Positions 27,333 to 35,795 of a stretch of 64,000 bases of DNA are shown one piece after another. The notes under the pieces are model-generated. The model did not search any database, had not been told where the DNA came from, and saw only the letters and a program-made list of their open reading frames with translations. The DNA comes from Holtiella sp036655075. GTDB taxonomy: Bacteria > Bacillota > Clostridia > Lachnospirales > Cellulosilyticaceae. The DNA lies in assembly GCF_036655075.1 (NCBI RefSeq), contig NZ_JAVVQU010000006.1:13966-77965 (forward strand), in the 5' to 3' direction. Position 1 is the stretch's first letter. The number at the start of each line of letters is the position of its first letter. The translations under genes were made by a program, and so were the position numbers.

Positions 27333-28094
27333 GTGCTTTATATTTCTCAATTACTTGAAACCCATAGATTAGTCCCATTGTTAGAAGCTTATCCTATAGG
27401 GTTAGAAGTGATTAGCTTCAGTATAGGTTTTGTGTTAGATGATGTAGAAGCATCGATAGATCATTATCAAAAAGAATTTAGTGCCTTGTCCCAAGAGACA
27501 CCCTTGACCTTTCATGGACCTTTCTTAGACCTACTTCCCGGAACTTGTGACAAGAAAGTACGAGAATTAGCACGCACACGTTTTGAGGCAGGCTATCAAG
27601 CAGCAAAGACTTTTGGAGTTAAGCATATGATTTTTCATACTGGGTATATGCCCAATACTTATCCAGATGTGTATTGGCTGGAAAATGTGATTCATTTTTG
27701 GCAAGACTTCTTAAAAGATAAGCTAGAGGATTGTACATTTTATGTGGAAAATGTCTTGGACTTAGATTGGCAACTCTTACATCAGCTTATAGATGCCATC
27801 GACCATCCTCACTTTAAGGTATGCCTAGATGTAGGACATGTAAAGGCCTATAGTCGTAGAAGTGTCAACGAGTGGATTCAGGGACTTGGAGATCGAATTG
27901 GTTATGTGCACCTTCACAATAATGATGGAAGTAGGGACGCACATGCTGGGCTTTTAAATGGAACGATACCCATGAAGGATGTATTAAGTCAACTTAGAGT
28001 TACGGCACCTGATGCCCATTGGAGCCTAGAAGTTTCAGATGAAGTAGAACTTAAAAGGTCTATTGAATGGCTTATGGAACAAAAGTTAATCTAA
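27333..28094 (+). CDS. sugar phosphate isomerase/epimerase family TIM-barrel protein
   Basis: This 253-residue protein matches the xylose-isomerase-like / AP endonuclease 2 TIM-barrel superfamily. Metal ligands are visible in order: His in LTFHGPF, MIFHTGY, Glu in FYVENVLD, Asp-His in VCLDVGHVKAY, His in YVHLHNNDGSRDAH, and Glu in WSLEVSDE. The reaction cannot be named; members isomerise or epimerise sugars or repair DNA. The GTG start has AAAGGAG 6 nt upstream. It is followed closely by the phosphodiesterase gene, probably in one operon. Confidence 0.78.
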   Translation: MLYISQLLETHRLVPLLEAYPIGLEVISFSIGFVLDDVEASIDHYQKEFSALSQETPLTFHGPFLDLLPGTCDKKVRELARTRFEAGYQAAKTFGVKHMIFHTGYMPNTYPDVYWLENVIHFWQDFLKDKLEDCTFYVENVLDLDWQLLHQLIDAIDHPHFKVCLDVGHVKAYSRRSVNEWIQGLGDRIGYVHLHNNDGSRDAHAGLLNGTIPMKDVLSQLRVTAPDAHWSLEVSDEVELKRSIEWLMEQKLI

Positions 28095-28118
28095 AGAACA
28101 CGCTAAAGGAGAAAAAGG

Positions 28119-28682
28119 ATGAAGTACTTAATTTTTTCAGATATACATGGCTCAAGTAGCCGTACACAACATCTGTTAGATGTTTTTAAAGCAAAGCAAT
28201 GTGATTTAATGCTGATTTTAGGCGATGTGCTGTATCATGGGCCACGTAATCCTTTACCAGAAGGACATAATCCAGGCGAAGTGGTTCAGCTCCTCAATGA
28301 CTATAAAGAAAAAATTATTTGTGTAGGTGGAAACTGTGATACTACAGTTGATCAAATGGTCTTGAGTTTTCCTTGTTTAGCCGAGTATACCATTATTATG
28401 GATGAGGGCATCAAACTTTTTGCAACTCACGGGCATCACTATCAACCCTCACAATTGCCACTTTTAAATAAAGGGGACGTCTTCTTGTATGGGCATACGC
28501 ATTTATGGGAAATAGAAGAACATGCAGGGATTATACAGTGCAATCCAGGGTCTATTAGCCTACCCAAAGAAGGGCGTCCTGCCACTTATGCCATCTATGA
28601 AAAAGGTCAGTTAGAGATTTTTACTTTAGAGGGTGAATCGCTTAAAAGGTACCAAGTCAAATCGTTCAGAAGAGAAATCTAA
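28119..28682 (+). CDS. yfcE: YfcE-type metallophosphodiesterase
   Basis: The 187-residue enzyme is a two-metal phosphoesterase of the MJ0936/YfcE family. The five metal-binding motifs are intact: FSDIHGS, LGDVLYHGPRNPLPEGHNP, GGNCD, LFATHGHHY and YGHTHLWE. The insertion GPRNPLPEGHNP is a YfcE hallmark. Such enzymes cleave phosphodiester model substrates; the natural substrate is not known. AAAGGAG precedes the ATG, 24 nt after the TIM-barrel gene, and a very strong terminator follows. Confidence 0.88.
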   Translation: MKYLIFSDIHGSSSRTQHLLDVFKAKQCDLMLILGDVLYHGPRNPLPEGHNPGEVVQLLNDYKEKIICVGGNCDTTVDQMVLSFPCLAEYTIIMDEGIKLFATHGHHYQPSQLPLLNKGDVFLYGHTHLWEIEEHAGIIQCNPGSISLPKEGRPATYAIYEKGQLEIFTLEGESLKRYQVKSFRREI

Positions 28683-28688
28683 GATTTT

Positions 28689-28760
28689 CTATTCTACAAA
28701 AGAGTCTACTTATTCTAGAATATATATAGTAAGTAGACTCTTTTGTAGAATAGAGCATTT
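28689..28760 (+). terminator. long-stem terminator after yfcE
   Basis: A perfect 23-bp stem pairs 28689-28711 with 28731-28753 around a 19-nt AT-rich loop, and a T-rich stretch follows. The stem is unusually long for a simple terminator. Confidence 0.85.
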
Positions 28761-28780
28761 TTCTTAAAAAAACACTAAAC

Positions 28781-28855
28781 ACCACAATAAAGGAACTTTT
28801 TGAAAGCACGTAAAAATCTATTGCTTGAATGAGAGAAATCGAATATTATTGTGGT
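28781..28855 (+). promoter_or_regulatory. inverted repeat in the leader of the M20/BMP operon
   Basis: ACCACAATAA (28781-28790) and TTATTGTGGT (28846-28855) are perfect inverted copies 55 nt apart, just upstream of the amidohydrolase gene. TATAGA overlaps the right copy and could be a -10 element. The pair could be operator half-sites or a long-range stem. Confidence 0.4.
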
Positions 28856-28913
28856 ATAGAAGATAAAAGTTCGGGAAATATTTACGCCGTTAACAGCAGA
28901 TAGGAGAATTGAC

Positions 28914-30239
28914 ATGAAGACAAGTGCAAAGCAAGTAGCTAAACCAATTATTCAAAAAGTAATTAGCTTAGCAGAGGAAATTTTTAAAAACCCTGAACTT
29001 GGGTACAAAGAATTTAAGACAGTAGATGAGATTATAAAATTTTTAGAGGCCTATCATATTCCTTATACAAAGGAGATTGCATATACTGGAATCATTGCTA
29101 CTGTAGACAGTGGTAAAGAAGGCCCACATATCGGTTTAGTATGCGACTTAGATGCAGTACCTACAAATGGACATCCTTACTGCAATCCACTAGATCAAGG
29201 TGCACATACATGTGGTCACTATGCTCAAGTAGGTGTCATGCTTGGTGTACTTGCAACACTTAAAGAGGCGGGTATTGTGGACGCACTGGGTGGAAAAGTA
29301 AGCTTCATTGGAACACCGGCTGAAGAGTTTGTAGACTTTGACTACCGTCAAGAGTTAATGGAACAAGGAAAAATTAAATATGCTTCAGGTAAGCAAGAGA
29401 TGATTCACTTAGGCATCTTTGAAGATATAGACTTAGTCCTTTCTTGTCATACAATGGGTACTGGCATGCCATACGATGCAGAAGTCGATGCAACCCTTAA
29501 TGGATTCATCAAAAAACGTACTGTATTCCATGGAAAAGCAGCTCACGCTGGTGCTAATCCATCACAAGGGATTAATGCTTTAAATGCAGCAAACCTTGCA
29601 ATGACGGGGATTAACTTCTTAAGAGAAACCTTTAAAGAAGAAGATGCCATTCGTGTACACTTTATGCTTGTAGAAGGTGGACAATCTGTTAATACTATTC
29701 CAGAACGTACAACCCTTGATATGTACATTCGTGGTAAATCAGTAGAAGCCATTATGAATGCAAACCAAAAAGTAAATAGAGCGTTAAGAGCTGGTGGACT
29801 TGCTATTGGCTGTGACGTAGAAATTACAGATACACCAGGATATTTCCCATTAAGACAAGATAGAAATCTGACAAAAGTAGTGGAAGACAATTTTGATGCA
29901 TATATACAACCAGAACGTATTTTAAGAGATGGACATGGCTTTGCATCAGGAGATATGGGAGATATTTCTTCAATCATCCCAACTGTTGAAATTGGTACAG
30001 GTGGATTCATGGGTACCCTTCATGGCAAAGACTTCCAAACAGAAGACACGCATATGGCATACACTGTCCCAGTACATTATTTTGTAGGCACAGTAGTAGA
30101 CCTATTAAGTGATAAAGGTGAAAAAGTTCAAGCAATCAAAGCAAACTTTAAACCAATCTTTACAAGAGATGAGTATCTCAAAACTTTAGAAAACTTAAAT
30201 CAAACTAGAATGTACAAACTGGAGGATGTAACATGTTAA
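28914..30239 (+). CDS. M20 family amidohydrolase
   Basis: The 441-residue enzyme belongs to the M20D amidohydrolase/peptidase group. ELGYKEFKT near the start, LVCDLDAVP with the metal-site Asp, GAHTCGHYAQVGVMLG, the GTPAEEFVD glutamates, SCHTMGTGM and a dimerisation domain with FHGKAAHAGANP are all present. It hydrolyses an amide bond of a small molecule; the substrate is not predictable. It heads an operon with a BMP-type ABC importer, overlapping the lipoprotein gene by 7 nt, so it probably acts on what the importer brings in. It has no signal peptide. Confidence 0.85.
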   Translation: MKTSAKQVAKPIIQKVISLAEEIFKNPELGYKEFKTVDEIIKFLEAYHIPYTKEIAYTGIIATVDSGKEGPHIGLVCDLDAVPTNGHPYCNPLDQGAHTCGHYAQVGVMLGVLATLKEAGIVDALGGKVSFIGTPAEEFVDFDYRQELMEQGKIKYASGKQEMIHLGIFEDIDLVLSCHTMGTGMPYDAEVDATLNGFIKKRTVFHGKAAHAGANPSQGINALNAANLAMTGINFLRETFKEEDAIRVHFMLVEGGQSVNTIPERTTLDMYIRGKSVEAIMNANQKVNRALRAGGLAIGCDVEITDTPGYFPLRQDRNLTKVVEDNFDAYIQPERILRDGHGFASGDMGDISSIIPTVEIGTGGFMGTLHGKDFQTEDTHMAYTVPVHYFVGTVVDLLSDKGEKVQAIKANFKPIFTRDEYLKTLENLNQTRMYKLEDVTC

Positions 30240-31375
30240 GAAAAAAATTTGGTCGTTTATTATTAGTAGGTATGATGGCAATGACAACACTTGTAGGCTG
30301 TAGTAGTGGTGAAGCAACACCATCAACACCATCAACACCATCAGGTGAGGGGGCAACAACAGAAGATAAAGTAAAAGTAACACTTCTTTTAACAGGTTCT
30401 CTTGGAGATAAAGCATTCAATGACTCCGCTCAAGCAGGTATGGACAAAATTAAAGCAGAATTTGGTGACCAAGTTGAAACAGAAACCATTGAAATTGGTT
30501 TTGATAAAACAAAATTTGAACCAGCATTTATTGACGTATCAGAGTCTGATTCAGATATTATCGTTACAGGTCCTTGGGATATGAAAGAGCACATTGAAAA
30601 TAATGCACCTTTATACCAAGATAAAAAATACATCGTATTTGATACAGACGTAGCTTATGACGAATATGACTTAAACAATGTTTACTCTATGAGTTACAAA
30701 CAAAATGAAGCTGGATTCTTAGCAGGTGCACTTGCGGCACTTACAACAACTTCAGATATGAAATTTGCAAACCCAGATAAAAAAATCGGATTTGTAGGTG
30801 CACGTGATACATCACCTGTTATCAACGACTTCTTAATAGGTTACATTCAAGGCGCTCAGTTCATTGACCCAGAAATGAAAGTAGAAGTTTCTTATGTAGG
30901 TTCATTCACAGATACAGCAAAAGCAAAAGAATTAACACTTGCACAATATGCTAAAGGCGTAGATACAGTATTTGTAGCAGCAGGTCCAGCTTCAACAGGT
31001 ACAATTGAAGCAGCTTTATCAGCAGGGAAATATGTAATTGGTGTAGACTCTGACCAAGCATTAGCTTATGAAGGGAAAGAAGAAGCTAATCACATCATCT
31101 CATCAGCACTTAAACATCTTGATACATCAATTGCTCGTGGTGTAGAACTTTATCTTAAAGATAGCTTAACATTTGGCGCACATGAAGAGTTAGGACTCAA
31201 AGATCAAGCAGTAGGTCTTGCAAATAATGCAATCTACGAAACGGTTGTAACAGAAGCAATCCGTACACAAGTACAAGAGGTAGAAGCTACGTTATTAAAT
31301 GGTGAAGTAGAGTTAATCACAGCACTTGGGATGAGCCAAGAAGACTTACAAGCTATCATTAAAAGTGCACAATAA
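30233..31375 (+). CDS. BMP family solute-binding lipoprotein
   Basis: This 380-residue lipoprotein has a lipobox TLVGC after a short signal peptide, then a Ser/Thr/Pro linker with three TPS-type repeats. The body matches the BMP/PnrA family (LTGSLGDKAFNDSAQAGMDK; VDTVFVAAGPAS), whose members bind purine nucleosides or related compounds outside the cell. GGAGG lies inside the end of the amidohydrolase gene. The two permeases and the ATPase follow directly, giving a full importer. Confidence 0.9.
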   Translation: MLRKKFGRLLLVGMMAMTTLVGCSSGEATPSTPSTPSGEGATTEDKVKVTLLLTGSLGDKAFNDSAQAGMDKIKAEFGDQVETETIEIGFDKTKFEPAFIDVSESDSDIIVTGPWDMKEHIENNAPLYQDKKYIVFDTDVAYDEYDLNNVYSMSYKQNEAGFLAGALAALTTTSDMKFANPDKKIGFVGARDTSPVINDFLIGYIQGAQFIDPEMKVEVSYVGSFTDTAKAKELTLAQYAKGVDTVFVAAGPASTGTIEAALSAGKYVIGVDSDQALAYEGKEEANHIISSALKHLDTSIARGVELYLKDSLTFGAHEELGLKDQAVGLANNAIYETVVTEAIRTQVQEVEATLLNGEVELITALGMSQEDLQAIIKSAQ

Positions 31376-31412
31376 GTAAAAACGTAGACTACAAAGCATA
31401 GGGGTGAATGAC

Positions 31413-32969
31413 GTGAAAAAGCCAATAATACTAGAAGTGAAAGACTTAACTAAAGTTTACCCAGGTGGAGTAGTTGCAAATCATGAGGTAAATATTAGTA
31501 TTGAAGAAGGTGAAATCCATGCCCTCATTGGGGAAAATGGGGCAGGAAAATCTACCTTAATGAAAATGCTTTTTGGGATGAGTGCACCAACAAGTGGTAG
31601 CATTTATGTAAGAGGAGAAGAAGTACACTTTGCTTCTTCTAAACAAGCCATTGCACGTGGTATTGGTATGGTGCATCAACATTTTATGTTGGTGCCATCT
31701 CTTACCGTAGCAGAAAACTTAGTACTTGGACATGAACCTAAAAAGGCAGGGGTTATCAATCGTAAAGAAGCCATTCGTATTACCCAGGAAATGTCAAAAC
31801 ATTATAACTTAGATGTAAATGCAACAGAGCTTGTAGTGAATATCTCTCTTGCTATGAAACAAAAGCTAGAGATTTTAAAAGCACTTTACAGAGGTGCAAA
31901 AATTCTTATTTTAGATGAGCCAACAGCAGTTCTTACACCACAAGAAACAGATGAACTTTTTGAACAACTTAAGCTGCTACGTGAAAAAGGTCATACGATT
32001 ATCTTTATTTCTCATAAACTTAATGAGGTTAAAGCCTTAAGTGACCGTCTCACCGTACTTAGAGATGGAAAGACAATGGGGACCCACCCAGTAAGTGACC
32101 TAACAGAACAAGAAATCTCAAAGCTTATGGTAGGGCGTGATGTGAGCCTAGATATTCCAAAAGAAGCCGGTGACTTTGGTAAGAGTATCTTGAAGGTGAA
32201 AGACTTAACTTATACCAACAAGTTTGGGAAGAAAAAAGTGGACAACATCTCCTTTTGTGTAAGAGAAGGACAAATTTTAGGTATTGCAGGGATTGATGGA
32301 AATGGTCAGTCAGAGCTGATTGAAACGATTGTAGGAAGTTTAAAACAAGACCAAGGAAAGATTACCCTTAAAGGGCAAGATATTTCCGCCATGGCTATTT
32401 TAAAACGTCAAGAAGTAGGCCTTTCTCATGTATCTGAAGACCGTATGGTCTTTGGGGCTGCACCTAAGCTCTCTTTAGAAGATAATGCCATTTCTAAAGT
32501 GTATCGTACACAAGAAGTATCTAAGTATGGCTTACTAGACGCCAAGAAGATCAAAGTTTTTACAGATAAAATTCTTCAAGACTTCAAGGTTAAGCATAGT
32601 ACAAGTAAACAAAGCATTAAAGAGCTTTCAGGTGGAAACATTCAAAAGCTTATTGTAGGGCGAGAGTATCTATATGACCCAGAACTTTTCATTATCAATC
32701 AGCCAACACGAGGGATTGACGTCGGGGCTATTGAATTTATTCGTCATAAAATTATTGAGCTACGTAAAAGAAGAAAAGCAATTTTACTTGTATCTGCTGA
32801 CTTAGGCGAAGTTTTATCTTTAAGTGATACGATTATCGTCATGAATGAAGGTAAAATTGTAGGCTATATTGAAGATGTAAAAAATGTTACAGAAAATGAT
32901 TTAGGACTATATATGTTAGGTGTAAAAGTAGATGCACCAGAAGTTATCGGAGGTGCCTACAGTGAATAA
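31413..32969 (+). CDS. ABC transporter ATPase with two nucleotide-binding domains (nucleoside/sugar type)
   Basis: This 518-residue double ATPase energises the BMP-type importer. The first domain has Walker A IGENGAGKSTLMKMLFG and Walker B LILDEPTAVLTPQE with a degenerate signature. The second starts at about residue 255 with GIDGNGQSELIE, in place of a full Walker A, and has the signature KELSGGNIQK. This asymmetry is normal for the simple-sugar/nucleoside subfamily. I chose the GTG at 31413 because AGGGGTG then lies at proper distance. It overlaps the first permease by 8 nt. Confidence 0.9.
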   Translation: MKKPIILEVKDLTKVYPGGVVANHEVNISIEEGEIHALIGENGAGKSTLMKMLFGMSAPTSGSIYVRGEEVHFASSKQAIARGIGMVHQHFMLVPSLTVAENLVLGHEPKKAGVINRKEAIRITQEMSKHYNLDVNATELVVNISLAMKQKLEILKALYRGAKILILDEPTAVLTPQETDELFEQLKLLREKGHTIIFISHKLNEVKALSDRLTVLRDGKTMGTHPVSDLTEQEISKLMVGRDVSLDIPKEAGDFGKSILKVKDLTYTNKFGKKKVDNISFCVREGQILGIAGIDGNGQSELIETIVGSLKQDQGKITLKGQDISAMAILKRQEVGLSHVSEDRMVFGAAPKLSLEDNAISKVYRTQEVSKYGLLDAKKIKVFTDKILQDFKVKHSTSKQSIKELSGGNIQKLIVGREYLYDPELFIINQPTRGIDVGAIEFIRHKIIELRKRRKAILLVSADLGEVLSLSDTIIVMNEGKIVGYIEDVKNVTENDLGLYMLGVKVDAPEVIGGAYSE

Positions 32970-34035
32970 AATACAAAATTGGTTTGACAAAAATGGCTTC
33001 AATGCCTTGAGGCTTTCTGTAGCAATAGGGATTGCCTTTGCTATTTCAACGCTTATTATTTTCTTGGTAAGTGATGCGCCAGGAGCGGCACTGGGTGCCC
33101 TTCTTACTGGTCCACTAGGATCTAAACGTCATTTCTTCAACGTATTAGAAATGGCAACGCCACTGGCTTTTACAGGTTTTGCACTTAGTTTAATTTATCA
33201 ATCAGGGAATTTCTCTATGATTGCGGATGGTTCTTTGTACCTAGGTGCAGTGGTAGCTTCTGTCATTGCGATTAAATTGCCACTTCCAGCAGGGATTCAC
33301 CCTGTCGTGGCTATTGCTGTTGCGGCAGTAGTAGGTGGCCTTGTAGGAGCTATACCAGCGCTTCTAAAAGTGAAGTATAAGTCTAATGAACTTGTAACCT
33401 CACTTATGCTCAACTATGTATGTTTCTATTCAGGTCTTTACGTGGTGAATCGCTTCATCATTGACCGCCAAGCAGGGAACTTTGCTTCTTTAAAATATGA
33501 AAAAACAGCATTGCTTGGAAAATTAATGCCAGGCACACGTCTTCACTATGGTTTTCTTCTCATGCTCATTGTAGGGGTTTTACTCTATCTCTTTATTTAT
33601 AAAACAAAATGGGGTTATGAAATCCGTCTTGTAGGAAGTAACTTAGAGTTTGCTAAGCATACAGGGATTAATACAGCTAAAGTGATTATCATGACTCAAA
33701 TGTTAGCAGGTGCTATTGCAGGGATGGGCGGTGCCAGTGAAAAACTTGGGATGTATACCCGTTTTGGTTGGGCAGATGCACCAACTTACGCGTGGGATGG
33801 TGTCATCATTGCCATACTTGCGGGGAACAATCCCAAGTATGTGCCTATTGCAGCATTTTTCTTAGCGTACATCCGTGTAGGGGCAGACATTATGTCTAGA
33901 ACAAGTGACGTACAAAATGAATTGATTGCTATTATTCAAGGAGTTATTATTCTTTTAATCACAGCAGAACGATTCTTATATGTGGTGAAACAACGTCAAG
34001 AATCTAAAAAAGCATTAGAAAATTATTCAGCATAA
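32962..34035 (+). CDS. ABC transporter permease, nucleoside/sugar type (first)
   Basis: The 357-residue inner-membrane protein has about ten hydrophobic helices and the family segment NGALxxG-like GNFSMIADGSLYLGA, followed by LLKVKYKSNELVTSLMLNYV and the coupling-helix region KTKWGYEIRLVGSNLEFAKHTGIN. It forms half of the translocation path of the BMP importer. The GTG at 32962 is preferred because GGAGGTG is 7 nt upstream and it overlaps the ATPase stop, which is typical of coupled ABC genes. Confidence 0.9.
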   Translation: MNKIQNWFDKNGFNALRLSVAIGIAFAISTLIIFLVSDAPGAALGALLTGPLGSKRHFFNVLEMATPLAFTGFALSLIYQSGNFSMIADGSLYLGAVVASVIAIKLPLPAGIHPVVAIAVAAVVGGLVGAIPALLKVKYKSNELVTSLMLNYVCFYSGLYVVNRFIIDRQAGNFASLKYEKTALLGKLMPGTRLHYGFLLMLIVGVLLYLFIYKTKWGYEIRLVGSNLEFAKHTGINTAKVIIMTQMLAGAIAGMGGASEKLGMYTRFGWADAPTYAWDGVIIAILAGNNPKYVPIAAFFLAYIRVGADIMSRTSDVQNELIAIIQGVIILLITAERFLYVVKQRQESKKALENYSA

Positions 34036-34045
34036 GGAGGCGGAC

Positions 34046-34972
34046 ATGAACGAATTACTCGATATTTTCACTAACCAAGATTTTTATTTTGCTATGTTGC
34101 GTTCGACCACTCCAGTACTACTGACCACACTTGGAGCTATCATTGCTTCGCGTTCAGGTGCAAGTAATATCGCTTTAGAGGGGACGATGCTTGCATCAGC
34201 CTTTATGGGTGTAGTAGTCAGTGCACTTACTCAAAATGTATGGATGGGTCTATTAGGTTCTGTACTGATGGGGGTATTAATGAGTAATATATTAGCTTAC
34301 TTTGCCTTAAAGCTAAAATCTAATATTATTATTTCAGGGATTGCCTTAAACTTAATGGCATCTGGTGGAACAGTATTTGGACTTTACCTTTTAACAGGGG
34401 ACAAAGGGGCTTCAACTTCTTTAAATTCTCTTGTTTTACCAGCTGTGCATATTCCTATTATTAAAGATATTCCGGTTATTGGAGGCATCTTATCTGGCCA
34501 TCATATTTTAACTTATGTTGGACTCATTCTTGTTGTAGCTATTTGGGCTATGTTCAAATACACAACCCTTGGTATGCGTATTCGTGCAGTTGGAGAATCT
34601 CCAGAGGCAGCAGAGTCTGTAGGAATTTCTGTAATCAAAATGCGCTATATTGCGCTTACACTAAGTGGTGTACTTGCAGCCCTTGGCGGTGCCTTCCTTT
34701 CTATGGGGTATGTTAAGATTTTCTCAGCAGGGATGACAGCAGGACGTGGTTATGTAGCTCTAGCAACTCAGGCTATGGCAGCAGGGAACACGATCGTGGG
34801 CCTTTTCACCTCTATGCTCTTTGGATTTAGTGAAAGTTTATCCAACTACTTACAAGGATTTAGTCTCCCCATTGAATTTATTCAAATGCTTCCGTACTTA
34901 ACGATTGTTATCATCTATGTGATGTACACAGCGCGTCAAAGTAAAAAGGAAGAGCAAAAGAAAATAGACTAG
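34046..34972 (+). CDS. ABC transporter permease, nucleoside/sugar type (second)
   Basis: The 308-residue permease is the second membrane subunit. SRSGASNIALEGTMLASAF and GMRIRAVGESPEAAESVGIS are the usual signatures of the YufQ/NupC-like partner in BMP-type importers. About eight or nine hydrophobic helices are present. It starts 10 nt after the first permease with AAGGAGGCG upstream. The operon ends here. Confidence 0.9.
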   Translation: MNELLDIFTNQDFYFAMLRSTTPVLLTTLGAIIASRSGASNIALEGTMLASAFMGVVVSALTQNVWMGLLGSVLMGVLMSNILAYFALKLKSNIIISGIALNLMASGGTVFGLYLLTGDKGASTSLNSLVLPAVHIPIIKDIPVIGGILSGHHILTYVGLILVVAIWAMFKYTTLGMRIRAVGESPEAAESVGISVIKMRYIALTLSGVLAALGGAFLSMGYVKIFSAGMTAGRGYVALATQAMAAGNTIVGLFTSMLFGFSESLSNYLQGFSLPIEFIQMLPYLTIVIIYVMYTARQSKKEEQKKID

Positions 34973-34998
34973 TAAATAGAAACGAGTTATTAATAGAG

Positions 34999-35085
34999 GT
35001 CAAGCATTTCTACGAAGATTCTGTCAAGATCTTCACTAGGGATGAATATCTAGAACACATAAACTACCATTGGATTCACTTGTAA
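34999..35085 (+). pseudogene. C-terminal remnant of a second M20-type amidohydrolase
   Basis: In one frame this piece reads VKHFYEDSVKIFTRDEYLEH and ends at a TAA. The intact amidohydrolase at 28.9 kb ends with FKPIFTRDEYLKTL, so this looks like the last 28 codons of a related gene whose body has been lost. Its end overlaps the hairpin at 35061. The match is short, so the call is moderate. Confidence 0.5.
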
Positions 35086-35103
35086 TCTGATGGTAGTTTT
35101 TTG
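35061..35103 (+). terminator. intrinsic terminator after the BMP operon
   Basis: AAACTACCAT (35061-35070) pairs with ATGGTAGTTT (35090-35099), followed by T residues. Confidence 0.85.
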
Positions 35104-35258
35104 TTAAAGAAGACAACATAAAACAATAACACTATTAGTTAGAAAAGATGTTTAAGTTAAAAGAGAGCAACACAACAGTAAAAAAAGAAGTTATGGCAGG
35201 GATGAACAAGTATAGAAAGCACTATTTTTGATCCTATAAAAGGGTGAGAGGAAGAAAC

Positions 35259-35287
35259 TTGACAATACTTGGGTATCAACGTAAAAT
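35259..35287 (+). promoter_or_regulatory. sigma-A promoter of the MarR/amino acid ABC operon
   Basis: TTGACA (35259-35264) and TAAAAT (35282-35287) are 17 bp apart. The imperfect palindrome TTTGGATATCAAA at 35291 lies at the predicted transcription start and could be an operator for the MarR protein encoded next. Confidence 0.75.
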
Positions 35288-35327
35288 GAGTTTGGATATC
35301 AAAGTATATTTATACGGAGGAATAAAT

Positions 35328-35795
35328 ATGGACAATACATTGCGGCTTATTAGTCAAGTAAGACATGCTATACAACGCTATATTATAGAGGGGCTTGCAG
35401 CACAAGGTGTAGAGGGCGTGGTACCCTCGCATGGGGACATCATGGTACACCTTTTTGAACATAAGACACAAACTATGGGAGAACTGGCGAAAAAAATTAA
35501 GAAAGACCCTTCTACAGTCACTGCTCTAGTGAAGAAGCTTATGGATAAGGGCTATGTAGAGCGTATGATAGACCCACAAGATAAAAGAGCTAACCCTATC
35601 CAGTTGACAGCTAAAGGGCAGGCACTTAGGCCTGCTTTTGATGAGATTACAAAGGGTATCTTTGAAGTTTTATACCAAGGGATAACAGAAGAAGAATGTA
35701 CTATTTTTAAAAACGTTCTTCTAAAAATGTATGCCAATTTAACCTTAGAAGAAGGAGGAGACTATGAAACAAACAAAAAGAAAGTATCAAATTAG
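35328..35795 (+). CDS. MarR family transcription regulator
   Basis: The 155-residue protein has the MarR dimer fold: N-terminal helix, then a winged helix with KTQTMGELAKKIKKDPSTVT and the wing GYVERMIDPQDKRANPI (the DxRxxR-like motif). GGAGG is 7 nt before the ATG at 35328; a longer frame from 35244 would include the promoter region and is rejected. Its last 32 nt overlap the following ABC gene, so it is co-transcribed with, and probably controls, the amino acid importer. Confidence 0.87.
   Translation: MDNTLRLISQVRHAIQRYIIEGLAAQGVEGVVPSHGDIMVHLFEHKTQTMGELAKKIKKDPSTVTALVKKLMDKGYVERMIDPQDKRANPIQLTAKGQALRPAFDEITKGIFEVLYQGITEEECTIFKNVLLKMYANLTLEEGGDYETNKKKVSN

Noticed and set aside
28754..28913. 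purine riboswitch upstream of the BMP operon
   Set aside because: The conserved core sequences of that aptamer are not present, although an inverted repeat is.
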